Assembly (NCBI GenBank): GCA_947625125.1
Contig: CANQNF010000016.1
Span: forward strand, 1 to 64,000
Reading direction: 5' to 3'
Length of the DNA stretch: 64,000 nt
Source: an uncultured Clostridia bacterium
GTDB taxonomy: Bacteria; Bacillota; Clostridia; Oscillospirales; Ruminococcaceae
Shown here: positions 7,900-17,792 of the stretch, piece after piece
Position numbering within the stretch: position 1 is the stretch's first letter
How the letters are laid out: every line of letters starts with the position of its first letter
Notes under the pieces: generated by a model
Seen by the model: only the letters and a program-made list of their open reading frames with translations
Told to the model about the DNA's origin: nothing
Databases searched by the model: none
Position numbers and translations under genes: made by a program

Positions 7900-8544
7900 T
7901 CAGTTATCGATTTTTTCAAAGGCCACCACGCCGCATTCGTAGGGGTGGTCGTAAAACAGAACGTCTCCGCCCTGTGATTTATACATGAGCGATTTTATGA
8001 TGATTATTAAGTCTCCGCCGCCGCCTAATATCAGCACCACGGCAAGAAGCTCTGCCAATGCGCTTTTAAGGACTATCGCCAGGGCCGTGAGCGCTATTCC
8101 CAAGACGACGGTCGGCATTGCCGAGCCTAAAATATACTGCCATCTTTTAAGAGCCTCGGTACATGCGCAATACGGGGTCAGCATTTTCCAGATGACGCCG
8201 AATTCAATCGATTTATAGTGATTTTTTGCAAACGCTCCCCATGTCAGACCGTGTATCCCCTCGTGGATAACCGCCAAAACTATTATCCCGACCAAGAGGA
8301 CGACGTAAGTAAGCAGCGTTATATCCGTGTTCATCTCCCCGGACGGGACGAATATCCCGAAAACGACGACGGAAATAATGACAAACGGCAGCATGACGAC
8401 TATCGCCAGAATATTTGCAAGCACAACGCCTACCGTCAGGTCCGTCCTCTTATAGCCGTCCTCCCGCATTTTTTGGTCGACAGCATCAAATACGGCCTTT
8501 CTCTTTTCCTCGGCCTTTGTCAGCTTTCTCTCTTTCTTAGGCAT
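7900..8544 (-). CDS. DUF3267 family integral-membrane metalloprotease-like protein
   Basis: 214 aa. Four or five hydrophobic segments (about 42-70, 78-98, 140-180) surround an HEGIH zinc-binding motif near residue 115, the hallmark of the DUF3267 family of putative membrane zinc peptidases. A start at 8544 is supported by AAAGGAG 7 nt upstream. It lies 10 nt after pgsA and 19 nt before the GH5 lipoprotein gene, so all may share a transcript. Substrate and role are unknown. Confidence 0.75.
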   Translation of the reverse strand: MPKKERKLTKAEEKRKAVFDAVDQKMREDGYKRTDLTVGVVLANILAIVVMLPFVIISVVVFGIFVPSGEMNTDITLLTYVVLLVGIIVLAVIHEGIHGLTWGAFAKNHYKSIEFGVIWKMLTPYCACTEALKRWQYILGSAMPTVVLGIALTALAIVLKSALAELLAVVLILGGGGDLIIIIKSLMYKSQGGDVLFYDHPYECGVVAFEKIDN

Positions 8545-8554
8545 AAACTCTCCT

Positions 8555-9118
8555 TTACTTGCTCGGGTCGATTACTTTCCAGTATGCTTTGAGATACTGC
8601 GCCCCCGAAACGGCCGTCAGAACGGCCGATATCCATATGAGCGCCGCCGAAATCCGATAAATATACGGCACCGCAACGCCCACGGCTTCTATGCCCCGAA
8701 GGAGCATGACCAGAATAAGCGAGACCATCGTGAACGACGTCTTTATCTTTCCAAGCCATCCGGCCGGAACCACGACCCCGCTTCCCGATTTGACGACAAG
8801 CCGCAAAGCCGAGACCATGAATTCCCTGAAAAGTATTATCATAACAGGGACGGAGCCGCACCATCCGAGCTCAATAAATCCGACGAGCGCCGCCATGACA
8901 AGAGCCTTGTCGGCAAGCGGGTCCAAAAACTTCCCGAAGTCGGTGACTAAGTTGTATTTCCTCGCTATCTTTCCGTCAAACAAATCGGTGAGAGACGCCG
9001 CCGCAAAGATGGCGAGGGCGATAAAGATGTTGAATTTTGTGAACTGCCACAAAAGAAACAGCGCGAAAAACGGTATAAGTATTACCCTTAAAAGGGTCAG
9101 CTTGTTCGGAAGATTCAT
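8555..9118 (-). CDS. pgsA: CDP-diacylglycerol-glycerol-3-phosphate 3-phosphatidyltransferase
   Basis: 187 aa. The complete CDP-alcohol phosphotransferase signature D-G-x2-A-R-x8-G-x3-D-x3-D is present (DGKIAR ... GKFLDPLAD). Six hydrophobic helices are consistent with the family. It makes phosphatidylglycerol phosphate in the membrane, the first committed step to phosphatidylglycerol. The start at 9118 overlaps the rimO stop by 4 nt (ATGA); a longer upstream frame is just read-through of rimO coding DNA. The rimO-pgsA pairing is common in Clostridia. Confidence 0.95.
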   Translation of the reverse strand: MNLPNKLTLLRVILIPFFALFLLWQFTKFNIFIALAIFAAASLTDLFDGKIARKYNLVTDFGKFLDPLADKALVMAALVGFIELGWCGSVPVMIILFREFMVSALRLVVKSGSGVVVPAGWLGKIKTSFTMVSLILVMLLRGIEAVGVAVPYIYRISAALIWISAVLTAVSGAQYLKAYWKVIDPSK

Positions 9119-10440
9119 TTTTCGACCTCCCCGAATAGATCGTAGTCCATCGTCTCGGTTATGCGCACCTTGACGTACTCCCCTATTTTCAATGCCTCCG
9201 AGGACGTGAAGAAGATCTTTCCGTCTATCTCGGGGGCTTCGGCATAGCTTCTGCCGTAATAGCACTCGGCATACCTGTCCCAGCCCTCGACGACGACCTC
9301 TTCAAGTCCCCCGACGCGCTTTTCGTTCAGCCGATCGCTGATGACGGCCTGGGTCTCCATGACGACGTCGGCGCGCCTTAGCTTCTCGTCCTCGGGTATC
9401 TGGTCGGGAAGTCTTGCGGCGGCGGTGCCCTCCTCCTGAGAATAGGCAAAGCATCCGAGCCGGTCGAATTTCATCTCGTTGACAAACTCGCAGAGCGCCC
9501 CGAATTCCTCCTCGGTCTCGCCCGGAAAGCCCGCAATAAGGGTCGTGCGCAGGACTATCCCCGGGACTTTCTGCCGAAGTTTACCCACTAAATCAACTAT
9601 CTCATCATGGGATGAGCGGCGGTTCATTCTCTTTAACACACGGTCGACGGAATGCTGTATCGGGATGTCGAGATACTTTACAAGCTTTTCTTCATTTGCC
9701 AAAAGGTCGATAAACTCGTCCGTTATCCTCTCGGGATAGCTGTAAAGAGTTCTTATCCACTTTATCCCGTCGATTTTGCACAGCTCTTTAAGCAGCTCGC
9801 ATATCTTCGGCTCGCCGTATATGTCCTCGCCGTAGACGGTGGTGTCCTGTGCGACCAAGATTATCTCCTTAAAGCCGACCTTGGAAAGCCACTTGGCCTC
9901 GGCGACTATGCTCTCTATCTTTCGGCTCCGAAGTTTACCGCGGATAGAGGGTATCGCGCAGTAGGTGCAGCAGTTCGAGCAGCCCTCTGCTATCTTTAAA
10001 TACGCGAAAGTTTCGGTGGAGACTATCCTGCGGGAATCGATTATAAGGGAATACTTGTCGCCCTTTAAATCGGCGGGCTCTCCCGAAAGCGTTTTATTTA
10101 TTATTTCGCCGAGCATTTCGTTTGCGCCGAGTCCCACGACCGCGTCCACCTCGGGAATGTCCTGTCTTATATCCTTAAAATATCTCTCGGCAAGACAGCC
10201 GGTGACGATGACCGCCTTTATCCTGCCCTCGTTTTTTAAGGTGCAGAATTCCAAGATGGTATCGATCGCCTCCTGCTTGGCGCTCTCGATAAATCCGCAG
10301 GTGTTTATAACGACGACGTCCGAAAGAGCGGCGTCCGCGACTATCTCGAAGCCCTGCTCCCGGATATTATATATCATGTGCTCGCAGTCGACCTGGTTTT
10401 TGGGGCATCCCAACGACACAAAGCCTACCCTTGCCGGCAT
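9115..10440 (-). CDS. rimO: Ribosomal protein uS12 methylthiotransferase RimO
   Basis: 441 aa from ATG 10440 (GGAGA 7 nt upstream; a TTG 18 nt earlier is less likely). Order of domains: N-terminal UPF0004 domain with VGFVSLGCPKNQVD, radical-SAM core with the CxxxCxxC cluster (CSNCCTYC, near residues 144-151) and C-terminal TRAM domain. RimO adds a methylthio group to an aspartate of ribosomal protein S12. The SLGCPKN motif assigns RimO rather than MiaB. Between recX (20 nt upstream) and pgsA (4 nt overlap). Confidence 0.95.
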   Translation of the reverse strand: MPARVGFVSLGCPKNQVDCEHMIYNIREQGFEIVADAALSDVVVINTCGFIESAKQEAIDTILEFCTLKNEGRIKAVIVTGCLAERYFKDIRQDIPEVDAVVGLGANEMLGEIINKTLSGEPADLKGDKYSLIIDSRRIVSTETFAYLKIAEGCSNCCTYCAIPSIRGKLRSRKIESIVAEAKWLSKVGFKEIILVAQDTTVYGEDIYGEPKICELLKELCKIDGIKWIRTLYSYPERITDEFIDLLANEEKLVKYLDIPIQHSVDRVLKRMNRRSSHDEIVDLVGKLRQKVPGIVLRTTLIAGFPGETEEEFGALCEFVNEMKFDRLGCFAYSQEEGTAAARLPDQIPEDEKLRRADVVMETQAVISDRLNEKRVGGLEEVVVEGWDRYAECYYGRSYAEAPEIDGKIFFTSSEALKIGEYVKVRITETMDYDLFGEVEK

Positions 10441-10460
10441 TTTTATCTCTCCATTCAATT

Positions 10461-11072
10461 TTAATATTCTTCGTCTGACGACAGAGCGGCGTTTATCTCG
10501 TCATAGGAAAACCCCTGTCTTGCAAGGGCGGCCTTTACCTTTTTAACCCCGCCCTCCTCCGAAAGCTTCCTTGCATATTTTTTCGCGATGAGGTCCTTTA
10601 AGCGCTCCTGAGCGCCGTCCTCATATTCCGATAGCGCTTCGTCGATAAGTTCATTCGGTATCCCTCTGCGCCTCATTTCCTCGCGTGCACGGTACTTTCC
10701 GCGGAGCTTTGTCACGATAAAATATTCGGCGCACTTTTCGGCATATCTCCTGTCGTCTATAAGCCCGAGTTCGGAAAGGTCGTTTACCACTCTGTAGCAA
10801 ATCTCCTCGGGATAATTAGGCTCAAGCTTTCTGAACATCTCGGCATAGCCGTAGTCCCTGTTGTCCAAAAGATACAGAGCGCGCTCCCTTGCTCTTCGGT
10901 AGCAGTTTTTATCGACGGCCTCGGATATGTCCTCCTCGGTCATCACTCTGCCGGGCTGTATCCTTAAGTCATACACGACCGAGGAATTCAGAAAGACCGG
11001 CTCTCTGCAATCAAAGTCTATTCTCAAGGTCTCGCCCTTATACTCCGAGACTCTCTCGACCCTGTATTCCAT
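10461..11072 (-). CDS. recX: Regulatory protein RecX
   Basis: 203 aa with the three-helix tandem repeats of RecX: segments around ALYLLDNRDYGYAEM, LIDDRRYAEKCAEYF and LRGKYRAREEMRRRG are typical. RecX modulates RecA filament assembly in the cytoplasm. It starts 4 nt after the recA stop, so it is translationally linked with its target protein, the usual arrangement. Confidence 0.93.
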   Translation of the reverse strand: MEYRVERVSEYKGETLRIDFDCREPVFLNSSVVYDLRIQPGRVMTEEDISEAVDKNCYRRARERALYLLDNRDYGYAEMFRKLEPNYPEEICYRVVNDLSELGLIDDRRYAEKCAEYFIVTKLRGKYRAREEMRRRGIPNELIDEALSEYEDGAQERLKDLIAKKYARKLSEEGGVKKVKAALARQGFSYDEINAALSSDEEY

Positions 11073-11076
11073 ATGC

Positions 11077-12261
11077 TCAGTTCTCCGAGACCGGCGTGAA
11101 CTCCTCGAAGTCCTCGTCGGCGTCCACTACCACGTCGGAACTCTTGGAGCCTGCCGAGGAAGCCGCCGCAGACGCAGCCGCAGAAAGCTCTGCGTCCTTT
11201 TTGGCGTTCTTGGAGACGGACGTCACCTCGTCCTTATGCTTAAAGATCTTCTCTTCTATTTCGGCGAGCATTTCGGGATGTGAAAGCAGGAATTCCTTGG
11301 TGTTTTCACGCCCCTGCCCTATCTTTATATCGTTGTAGCTGAACCATGCGCCCGACTTGTGGATTATATCGAGCTCCGTCGCAAGGTCGACGACCTCGCC
11401 TATGCGGGATATGCCTTTGCCGTATATCATGTCGAATTCCGCTTCCTTAAACGGCGGAGCGACCTTGTTCTTTACGACCTTGCAGCGGGTTCTGTTGCCT
11501 ATCGGCTCGGAACCGTTCTTTAAAAGCTCGCCCTTTCGGACTTCGATACGAACCGAAGCGTAGAACTTGAGCGCACGGCCGCCGGGGGTCGTCTCGGGGT
11601 TGCCGTAGATGACGCCGATTTTTTCGCGGACCTGGTTTATAAAGACGGCTACGCAGTTGGATTTTGAGATAACGCTGGTGAGCTTTCTCATCGCCTGAGA
11701 CATGAGGCGGGCGAGCTGTCCGACGTGGGTGTCTCCCATTTCGCCGTCTATCTCGGCCTTTGTGACCATAGCGGCCACCGAGTCCACGACGATAACGTCG
11801 ATAGCTCCGGAACGCACGAGCGCCTCGGCTATTTCAAGAGCCTGCTCGCCGGAGTCGGGCTGTGAAACGAGCATAGAATCGATATCCACGCCGAGCTGGG
11901 ACGCATAGACCGGGTCGAGGGCATGCTCGACGTCGATAAACGCCACCTCGCCGCCCAATTTCTGGGCCTCGGCGATTATGTGCAGGGCCACGGTAGTCTT
12001 GCCGGAGCTTTCGGGGCCGTAGATCTCGACTATCCTGCCCCTCGGGACCCCGCCTATTCCGAGCGCCATGTCAAGGGTCATCGAGCCTGTCGAAATGGCC
12101 TCGACGTTTAAGGTGGTGGTCTGGCCGAGCCTCATGACCGCGCCCGCTCCGTAGGTCTTTTCAAGCTGGGCAATAGCGGTCTCAAGGGCCTTTTTCTTTT
12201 CCTCCCTTGACTGCTGCGAAAGCGGGACCGATTTTTTCTCGGCGGATTTTTTAACTGCCAT
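11077..12261 (-). CDS. recA: Recombinase RecA
   Basis: 394 aa. Walker A GPESSGKT (about 80), the conserved AEAQKLGG / [10 protein letters not shown] block, Walker [21 protein letters not shown] (loop L1/L2 region) and [12 protein letters not shown] are all present. At 394 aa it is longer than the about 350 aa of many RecA proteins because of an Ala/Ser-rich then acidic C-terminal tail (last about 50 residues). Drives homologous recombination and would trigger any SOS response. AGGAGGA precedes the ATG. I saw no clear clostridial LexA box (CGAAC-N4-GTTCG) in the 240 bp upstream. Confidence 0.97.
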   Translation of the reverse strand: MAVKKSAEKKSVPLSQQSREEKKKALETAIAQLEKTYGAGAVMRLGQTTTLNVEAISTGSMTLDMALGIGGVPRGRIVEIYGPESSGKTTVALHIIAEAQKLGGEVAFIDVEHALDPVYASQLGVDIDSMLVSQPDSGEQALEIAEALVRSGAIDVIVVDSVAAMVTKAEIDGEMGDTHVGQLARLMSQAMRKLTSVISKSNCVAVFINQVREKIGVIYGNPETTPGGRALKFYASVRIEVRKGELLKNGSEPIGNRTRCKVVKNKVAPPFKEAEFDMIYGKGISRIGEVVDLATELDIIHKSGAWFSYNDIKIGQGRENTKEFLLSHPEMLAEIEEKIFKHKDEVTSVSKNAKKDAELSAAASAAASSAGSKSSDVVVDADEDFEEFTPVSEN

Positions 12262-12500
12262 ATTCTTTCCTCCTGTATATTTCTCAGATATATTTTAGGC
12301 ACCACCGCACAATTAGCAGCTAACGCCTTTTTGGCGCATCTACTTGCATATTTTTCGTCATATTTCACAAAAATCCTCGCGAATACACAAAGTATTAGCT
12401 CCGGTTTTTGTTTCATCTGACAAAAAATCTGACTGCGTATCTGCACCAAAATAATTGTGCAGTGGCGCCTTTACTGCTTTAACTGTCCGAAAATCCTCCC

Positions 12501-13337
12501 TCATTTTTCGGCGTGCACTACCCGCGCCCGGCCGGTGAGGTCGTTTTCGGCATGAATGTTTTTGTATCCCGAATCCGACAAAATTTTCATCACGTCTTTT
12601 TCCTGCCCAAGGCCTGTTTCAAAGGCTATGAGTCCGCCGGGGGCAAGGCTTTTTCGCCATATTTTCGGAATGATTCTATAAAATCTCAGCCCGTCTGCGC
12701 CTCCGAAAAGCGCCTCTTTCGGCTCATATGCCACCTCGGGCTGGAGAGCGTTCATGTCGCTTTCGGTTAAATACGGCGGATTCGCGGTTATAAGGTCGAG
12801 CCCCGAGAATTTTTCGGCGGTCTTTTCATCGAGCGCGTCCCCCGAAAACGGCTTCACGCCGGGATCTGCGGCGATATTTTCAAGGAGGATCTTATATGCC
12901 TCGGGATACTTTTCGAGGGCCGTCACGTCGCTGTCCGGCCGCTTTTTCTTTATCGCAAGCGCTACGCAGCCCGTCCCCGTACAGAGGTCCAAAACCTTGG
13001 GAGACGCCGTCCCCTCCAAGAGCTTCAGCGCCGCGTCGACAAGGGTCTCGGTGTCCTGCCTCGGGATGAGCGCGCCCGCTCCGACCCGAATCTCAAGCCC
13101 GTAGAACTCCCACCTGCCGACGATGTACTGAAGCGGCTCGCCGGAAGCTCTCCGCAAGACCATGGCTTCAATTTTTGATATATCCTCATCAGTTGCGGGA
13201 AGATCTCCGTCCTTTAAAAGCTTAAGCTTATAGTCGCGGCCGAAGATCTCCTCAAAAATCACCTCGGCTTCAAATTCCGGGCAGTCGCTCAGAGTGCCGA
13301 GCCGAAAAACAGTCTTTTTAAAGAGCTCCCTTACCAC
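12501..13337 (-). CDS. prmC: Peptide chain release factor N5-glutamine methyltransferase
   Basis: 278 residues from the GTG at 13337, which overlaps the yqhQ stop (GTGGTAA) and has GGGAG 7 nt upstream. An N-terminal helical release-factor-binding domain precedes the SAM methyltransferase core: DLCTGTGCVALA (SAM binding) and the NPPY catalytic motif that holds the substrate glutamine. PrmC methylates the GGQ glutamine of release factors RF1 and RF2. The usual partner prfA is not next to it; yqhQ is. Confidence 0.93.
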   Translation of the reverse strand: MVRELFKKTVFRLGTLSDCPEFEAEVIFEEIFGRDYKLKLLKDGDLPATDEDISKIEAMVLRRASGEPLQYIVGRWEFYGLEIRVGAGALIPRQDTETLVDAALKLLEGTASPKVLDLCTGTGCVALAIKKKRPDSDVTALEKYPEAYKILLENIAADPGVKPFSGDALDEKTAEKFSGLDLITANPPYLTESDMNALQPEVAYEPKEALFGGADGLRFYRIIPKIWRKSLAPGGLIAFETGLGQEKDVMKILSDSGYKNIHAENDLTGRARVVHAEK

Positions 13338-14275
13338 CTGTCGGCTCCCTTTTCTTTGGGGATGCAGGGCATAAACGCCGCTATTGCGCACTCTATCTCG
13401 CCGGAATCGGGCTCTCTTGTGGTCAGGCGCTGTATCCAAAGGCCGGGTGCGGAGATTATTTTTGTCAGAATATTGTCATAGCGCCCCGCAAGCTTTATCA
13501 GCTCGTATGCCACAGAAACTATTACAGGGAGTATTAAAAGCTTGCATATTACTCTCAGCCATAAATTTCCCCACTGGATTCGGAACAGGGATGTGACGAT
13601 TATCGAGATGAAAAGAACCAAAAACATGAACGACGTGCCGCATCTCGGGTGGAAACGGCGGTGCTTTTTAACGTTTTCTACCGTGAGCTCCTCGCCCGCT
13701 TCATAGCATGCTATCGTCTTGTGCTCGGCTCCGTGGTACTCATAGGTGCGCCTGATGTCCTTTAAAAGCGCGGTCAGGGCGATGTATACAATAAACACCG
13801 CCATCTTTATCACGCCCTCGATGATGTTCTTGACGATGTCCGGCATCTCGATAAATTTCGAGATTGCTTTAGTGACCGTCGCCGGGATGAGTATAAACAG
13901 CCCGAGCGCCAAAGCAACGCCGAGGACCGAGGCTATCACCATGACCGCCGCCATCAGCTTGTCGCCCAGTTTGTCGGTCAGCCACTTTTCAAACTTCGAC
14001 GGCTCCTCTTCTATGCCCTGCATCGACTTGTCGGCAGACTTCGAGAGGCACTTGTAGCCGTCGACCATCGACGTGACGAAGTTGAACGGCCCGCGGATGA
14101 ACGGGCATTTTCTGTACCATTTTGCGGGCTTTAAGTCCCACTGTTCGACGTCTATTTCGCCGCTCGGCAGCCTCACCGCCATGGCCTCGACCTCGGGTCC
14201 GCGCATCATGACCCCCTCTATGAGGGCCTGACCGCCTATCTGGGTCTTGAAGCCGGTCTTTTTATCCTTGTTCAT
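13331..14275 (-). CDS. yqhQ: DUF1385 family membrane protein (YqhQ-like)
   Basis: 314 aa. The N-terminus IGGQALIEGVMMRGPE is the DUF1385 signature; a central EYHGAEHKTIACYEAGE motif with two histidines and a later RFHPRCGTSF motif are also family hallmarks. Hydrophobic segments near 110-135, 150-170 and 205-260. Function is unproven, although the gene accompanies prfA/prmC or rpmE in many Firmicutes. It lies 15 nt after the histidine kinase gene and overlaps prmC. Confidence 0.9.
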   Translation of the reverse strand: MNKDKKTGFKTQIGGQALIEGVMMRGPEVEAMAVRLPSGEIDVEQWDLKPAKWYRKCPFIRGPFNFVTSMVDGYKCLSKSADKSMQGIEEEPSKFEKWLTDKLGDKLMAAVMVIASVLGVALALGLFILIPATVTKAISKFIEMPDIVKNIIEGVIKMAVFIVYIALTALLKDIRRTYEYHGAEHKTIACYEAGEELTVENVKKHRRFHPRCGTSFMFLVLFISIIVTSLFRIQWGNLWLRVICKLLILPVIVSVAYELIKLAGRYDNILTKIISAPGLWIQRLTTREPDSGEIECAIAAFMPCIPKEKGADRW

Positions 14276-14290
14276 AAAAATTTACCTCCG

Positions 14291-15706
14291 TTATTCCTTG
14301 CTCTCTATTCCCGGGAGGGTGATAAGCACCGTCGTGCCCTTGCCCTCTTCGCTGTTTATAAGCAGGCTTCCGCCATGCATGGATACTATCTCGTCGGCAA
14401 CTGCAAGCCCTATTCCCGAGCCGCGCTTTGTCTGGTTCGCCTTGTAGAATTTCTGCTTTATTTTCGGCAGGTCTGCCGCGGGAATGCCTACCCCGGTATC
14501 GGAAATCGACACCGCGACGTTTCCCTTTTCCGAAAACGCCTCTATTTTCACCGAACCCCCCGGCTCGGTATATTTTATTGCATTGTCGATGATGTTTATA
14601 AACACCTGTCTTAAGCGGGCCGCGTCGCCGTTCACAAACGGAAGCATCTGCGGCTCGGTGTAGACTATCTCTATCCCGAGTTCCTTTGCACGCTCGCCGT
14701 ATATGAGCACCGCTTCTCCAAGCTCCGCCAAAATATCGGTGGGGGCCTTGTTCAGGCTGAACCTGCCGTCCTGGATTCGGGAGAAGTCCAAAAGTTCCTC
14801 GACCATGTCCGAGAGCCTCTGAGTCTCGCCCGAGATTACTCTCATGCCCTTTTTAAAGGTCTCCGGGTCGTTTTCCATGACGCTTAAGGTCTCGCTCCAG
14901 CCCTTTATGGCCGTAAGAGGGGTCCTGAGTTCGTGGGAGACGGATGAAATAAATTCGTTTTTCATCTTCTCGGAGTTTTCGAGGGTTCCCGCCATGTAGT
15001 TTATCGAGTCGCATAAATCGCCCAGCTCGTCGTCCGAGCGCTTTTCGATTCGCTCGGAAAAATCGCCCTCGGCATATCCCCGCGCTATCTCGCTTATCTG
15101 CCGGACCGGGATAACTATGGATTTTACGAAATACAGTCCCGAGGTCAGCATCAGAAGCACTATCACCGCCGCTATCACCGTTAAAACCACGGCTATGGCG
15201 GTCATCTGGCTGTCGACCGCGTCGAGGGAGGTCATTATCATTATTGCGGAATATTCCCGCGCAAGCCCCGGCAAGAGAGATGTGTATCTTAAAATATGCT
15301 CGCCGCTTTCAAGGACCATGTTTGAAAAAACCGTGCCGTCGGGAGAGTCTGCCGCAGCCCAGAAATCACCTGTGGGAAGCCAGTCGGACGGCTGGAAGCC
15401 CGAGCTTGTAAGGGTAACTCTGCCGGTATCGGAGAGGCAGATGAGCTCGAATTTGTCCTTTTCGGAGAACTGCTCAAAGATGTTTCTTACCTCGGTGCGG
15501 TAGGCGGACTGGGATGTAAAGCGGGAAAGAGCAGAGTCTATCGTCTCCATCCTCGAGACAAGATACTGCTCGGTCGTGCTCTCGTAGTAGTTGCGGGCGA
15601 TGTTCAAAAGGAGTATCTCCGCAAGGATAAGTATGACGACGACAAGGCCGAGGGTGTTTACCGCCCACCTGACCGTTATCGATCTTTTGATTCCCTTTTT
15701 CCGCAT
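14291..15706 (-). CDS. Two-component sensor histidine kinase
   Basis: 471 aa. TM1 (about 14-35), an extracytoplasmic sensor segment of about 130 aa, TM2 (about 168-192), HAMP (about 193-245), HisKA with phospho-accepting histidine in SSVSHELRTPLTA, then HATPase_c with N box (NIIDNAIKYTE), G1 (DTGVGIP) and G2 (GSGIGLA). A membrane-bound OmpR-class kinase; the signal is unknown. It follows its response regulator by 34 nt and a lipoprotein gene upstream of that, which may supply or modulate the signal. Confidence 0.93.
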   Translation of the reverse strand: MRKKGIKRSITVRWAVNTLGLVVVILILAEILLLNIARNYYESTTEQYLVSRMETIDSALSRFTSQSAYRTEVRNIFEQFSEKDKFELICLSDTGRVTLTSSGFQPSDWLPTGDFWAAADSPDGTVFSNMVLESGEHILRYTSLLPGLAREYSAIMIMTSLDAVDSQMTAIAVVLTVIAAVIVLLMLTSGLYFVKSIVIPVRQISEIARGYAEGDFSERIEKRSDDELGDLCDSINYMAGTLENSEKMKNEFISSVSHELRTPLTAIKGWSETLSVMENDPETFKKGMRVISGETQRLSDMVEELLDFSRIQDGRFSLNKAPTDILAELGEAVLIYGERAKELGIEIVYTEPQMLPFVNGDAARLRQVFINIIDNAIKYTEPGGSVKIEAFSEKGNVAVSISDTGVGIPAADLPKIKQKFYKANQTKRGSGIGLAVADEIVSMHGGSLLINSEEGKGTTVLITLPGIESKE

Positions 15707-15740
15707 ATCCTAAGCCTCTCAGCCCCGATTTCCTATCGTC

Positions 15741-16436
15741 TTAATCGCACCATTTGTAGCCGTAGCCCCATATCGTGGTTATATACTTGGGGTTGGACGG
15801 CTCGTCCTCTATCTTCATTCTTATTCTTCTGATGTTCACGTCTACTATTTTCTCGCCGTAGTAGCTGTCGCCCCAGATGAGCTTTAATATCGTGGAGCGG
15901 TCAAGAGCCGTGTTTCGGTTCTTGAGAAAATATTCTATTATCTGGTATTCTATTTGAGTGAGGTCCACCGGTACGCCGTTTTTCTTTAGTGTGCGGGATT
16001 TTGTGTCGCACTCAAACGGCCCGGAAATTATCATCCTGCTCGAATCGGCCGCCTTGTCGACGGTCATCGACACTCTTCGGCAGACGGCGTCGACCCTCGC
16101 GACGAGCTCCGTCACCGAAAACGGCTTGGTTATATAGTCGTCCGCGCCCATCATCAGAGAACTGACCTTGTCGATTTCCTGAGATTTTGCGGAGAGCATG
16201 ATTATCCCTATTTTATCGGATTTTTCCCGTATTCTCTTGCAGACCTCGAAGCCGTCCATCCCGGGCATCATGATGTCCAAAAGCGCCGCGTCGAAGTCGT
16301 AATTGCCGTCCTCAAAGGCCTTTACGGCGTCCTCTCCGCAGCTTACGTCGGTGACGTCGTAGCCCGAGCGCTTCAAATTCAGCACTATAAATTCGCGTAT
16401 GGACGCTTCGTCCTCGCAAACGATTATTCTTCTCAT
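15741..16436 (-). CDS. OmpR/PhoB-family response regulator
   Basis: 231 aa. Receiver domain with acidic pocket (CEDE), phospho-acceptor aspartate in LLDIMMPGMDG and the conserved lysine in DDYITKPFS; then a winged-helix DNA-binding domain (about 130-230) ending in TIWGYGYKW. It partners the downstream kinase and lies 10 nt after the lipoprotein gene. Targets are unknown; the operon itself is a natural candidate. Confidence 0.95.
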   Translation of the reverse strand: MRRIIVCEDEASIREFIVLNLKRSGYDVTDVSCGEDAVKAFEDGNYDFDAALLDIMMPGMDGFEVCKRIREKSDKIGIIMLSAKSQEIDKVSSLMMGADDYITKPFSVTELVARVDAVCRRVSMTVDKAADSSRMIISGPFECDTKSRTLKKNGVPVDLTQIEYQIIEYFLKNRNTALDRSTILKLIWGDSYYGEKIVDVNIRRIRMKIEDEPSNPKYITTIWGYGYKWCD

Positions 16437-16446
16437 AAGCCGTCTC

Positions 16447-17745
16447 CTATGAAATAATGTAAAAATTGTCCTTTATTTCGTCCATCGTAAGTATCAAAGG
16501 CATGTCCGGGTCGGCAAGCGTCTTGACATAAAAACTCCGAAGCTCGGTCTTGGCAAAGGCCGTGTAGCCCGCCTCCTCATATGAAGCGGCAGCCGACGGC
16601 TCTGAGGCCGCAAAGCTCATTATAGCCTCCGAGACCGTTTGGCCGGCTTCCGGGTCGGCGCTCGAATCGAATGAATAAAACATTACTTCTCCGGTGCTCT
16701 GGTCCCTTGAGACCGTGACCATATTCTGCCAACGGTTCGGCAGGGTCAGGATATAGCCGTCCCGAAGATTTGTATATGACATTGATTTAAGCTCTAAGCT
16801 TGAGCCGTCGTCGGAAAGCCTGAACCAGTTCGTGCAGTACTCGCCCTCTCCCCAAGGGGCCTGCTCATAGCCCGTAAACGGGGTGAGCACCGGTATTTCC
16901 ACCGTTCCGTCGCCGTCATAGTCAAGGGAGAGGTAGCCCGCAGGCCTCTGGGTCTGCATGGAAAGACCTCCCGCGGTCGGGCAGACTATTTCTCCTCCGC
17001 TCAGATAAAGCGCCTCGGTCACAAGCCCGCCGGACTCCGTCGAAACGTCCAAATAGAGGGCCTTTCGGTCGGAATAATCCCCGAAAACGCTTCCCGAGAT
17101 GGCGGCGGCGCTCTCCTCAAGCTGCAAGCCGTAGGCCGTATAGCTTCCGTCCTGCTCGGTCTTGAGCATTTCTATTTCCAGCCCGAGGCCGGACCGCCGT
17201 ACGACGGTTATCTCTTCGGAACCGCATCCGTCGACGTCCGCCATGTCGAGGACGCTGTATGTGCCCTCGTATATCGGCTCCAAAATTCCTCCGCCGTATC
17301 TGTACATTCTCACGGCGTTTTCCTCGTATTCCTGCGCAGAGTAGCCTATTACCGTGTCCTTGCCGGAAAACATGACCCGCTCGACCGAGCTGCCCGCTCC
17401 CGCAAGCTCATACTGTGACCGCCACTTGCCGTCGCTGCCCCTGTCAAGAACCGCTATCTTGACGTTTGAGTCGGTCAGGGAGCTGACGGTGTAAAAGGCA
17501 AGGGCTTCTTCCTCGCCGTCGCCGTCGATGTCGTACTGAACAAATGCCGAGCGGTAATCCCCGCCTCTGGGATAGACAAGGGCAATCCCTCGGCCGGCGC
17601 TCTCGATAAGGGCCTGGTATATGGCGGTCTGCTCGTCGGCCACCTTGGGCGCCGAAAGCAGGTCGTCTATCGAAAAGGTTATGGCCCGGCATCCCGACAG
17701 GCTAAGGGCCGCAAATGCCAGCAAAATCGCCAAAAGCTTTCTCAA
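16447..17745 (-). CDS. Lipoprotein with VCBS/FG-GAP-like repeats
   Basis: 432 aa from a TTG start at 17745 (AAGGAGTGGAGG upstream). The signal MRKLLAILLAFAALSLSGC ends in the lipobox LSGC. Acidic repeats of the type YDIDGDGEEEALAFY, ADVDGCGSEEITVV and LDYDGDGTVEIPV resemble calcium-binding FG-GAP/VCBS beta-propeller blades. No catalytic motif. First gene of an operon with a two-component system, so an extracytoplasmic role in sensing is plausible but unproven. Confidence 0.7.
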   Translation of the reverse strand: MRKLLAILLAFAALSLSGCRAITFSIDDLLSAPKVADEQTAIYQALIESAGRGIALVYPRGGDYRSAFVQYDIDGDGEEEALAFYTVSSLTDSNVKIAVLDRGSDGKWRSQYELAGAGSSVERVMFSGKDTVIGYSAQEYEENAVRMYRYGGGILEPIYEGTYSVLDMADVDGCGSEEITVVRRSGLGLEIEMLKTEQDGSYTAYGLQLEESAAAISGSVFGDYSDRKALYLDVSTESGGLVTEALYLSGGEIVCPTAGGLSMQTQRPAGYLSLDYDGDGTVEIPVLTPFTGYEQAPWGEGEYCTNWFRLSDDGSSLELKSMSYTNLRDGYILTLPNRWQNMVTVSRDQSTGEVMFYSFDSSADPEAGQTVSEAIMSFAASEPSAAASYEEAGYTAFAKTELRSFYVKTLADPDMPLILTMDEIKDNFYIIS

Positions 17746-17792
17746 CGGTCCTCCACTCCTTAATCAGTCCTGAGCATAATACGCCTTATTTT

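Noticed and set aside
12262-12500. A LexA box upstream of recA
   Set aside because: No CGAAC-N4-GTTCG-like dyad; the weak palindrome CTGCAC ... GTGCAG at about 12441-12462 is not a LexA site and lies far upstream.
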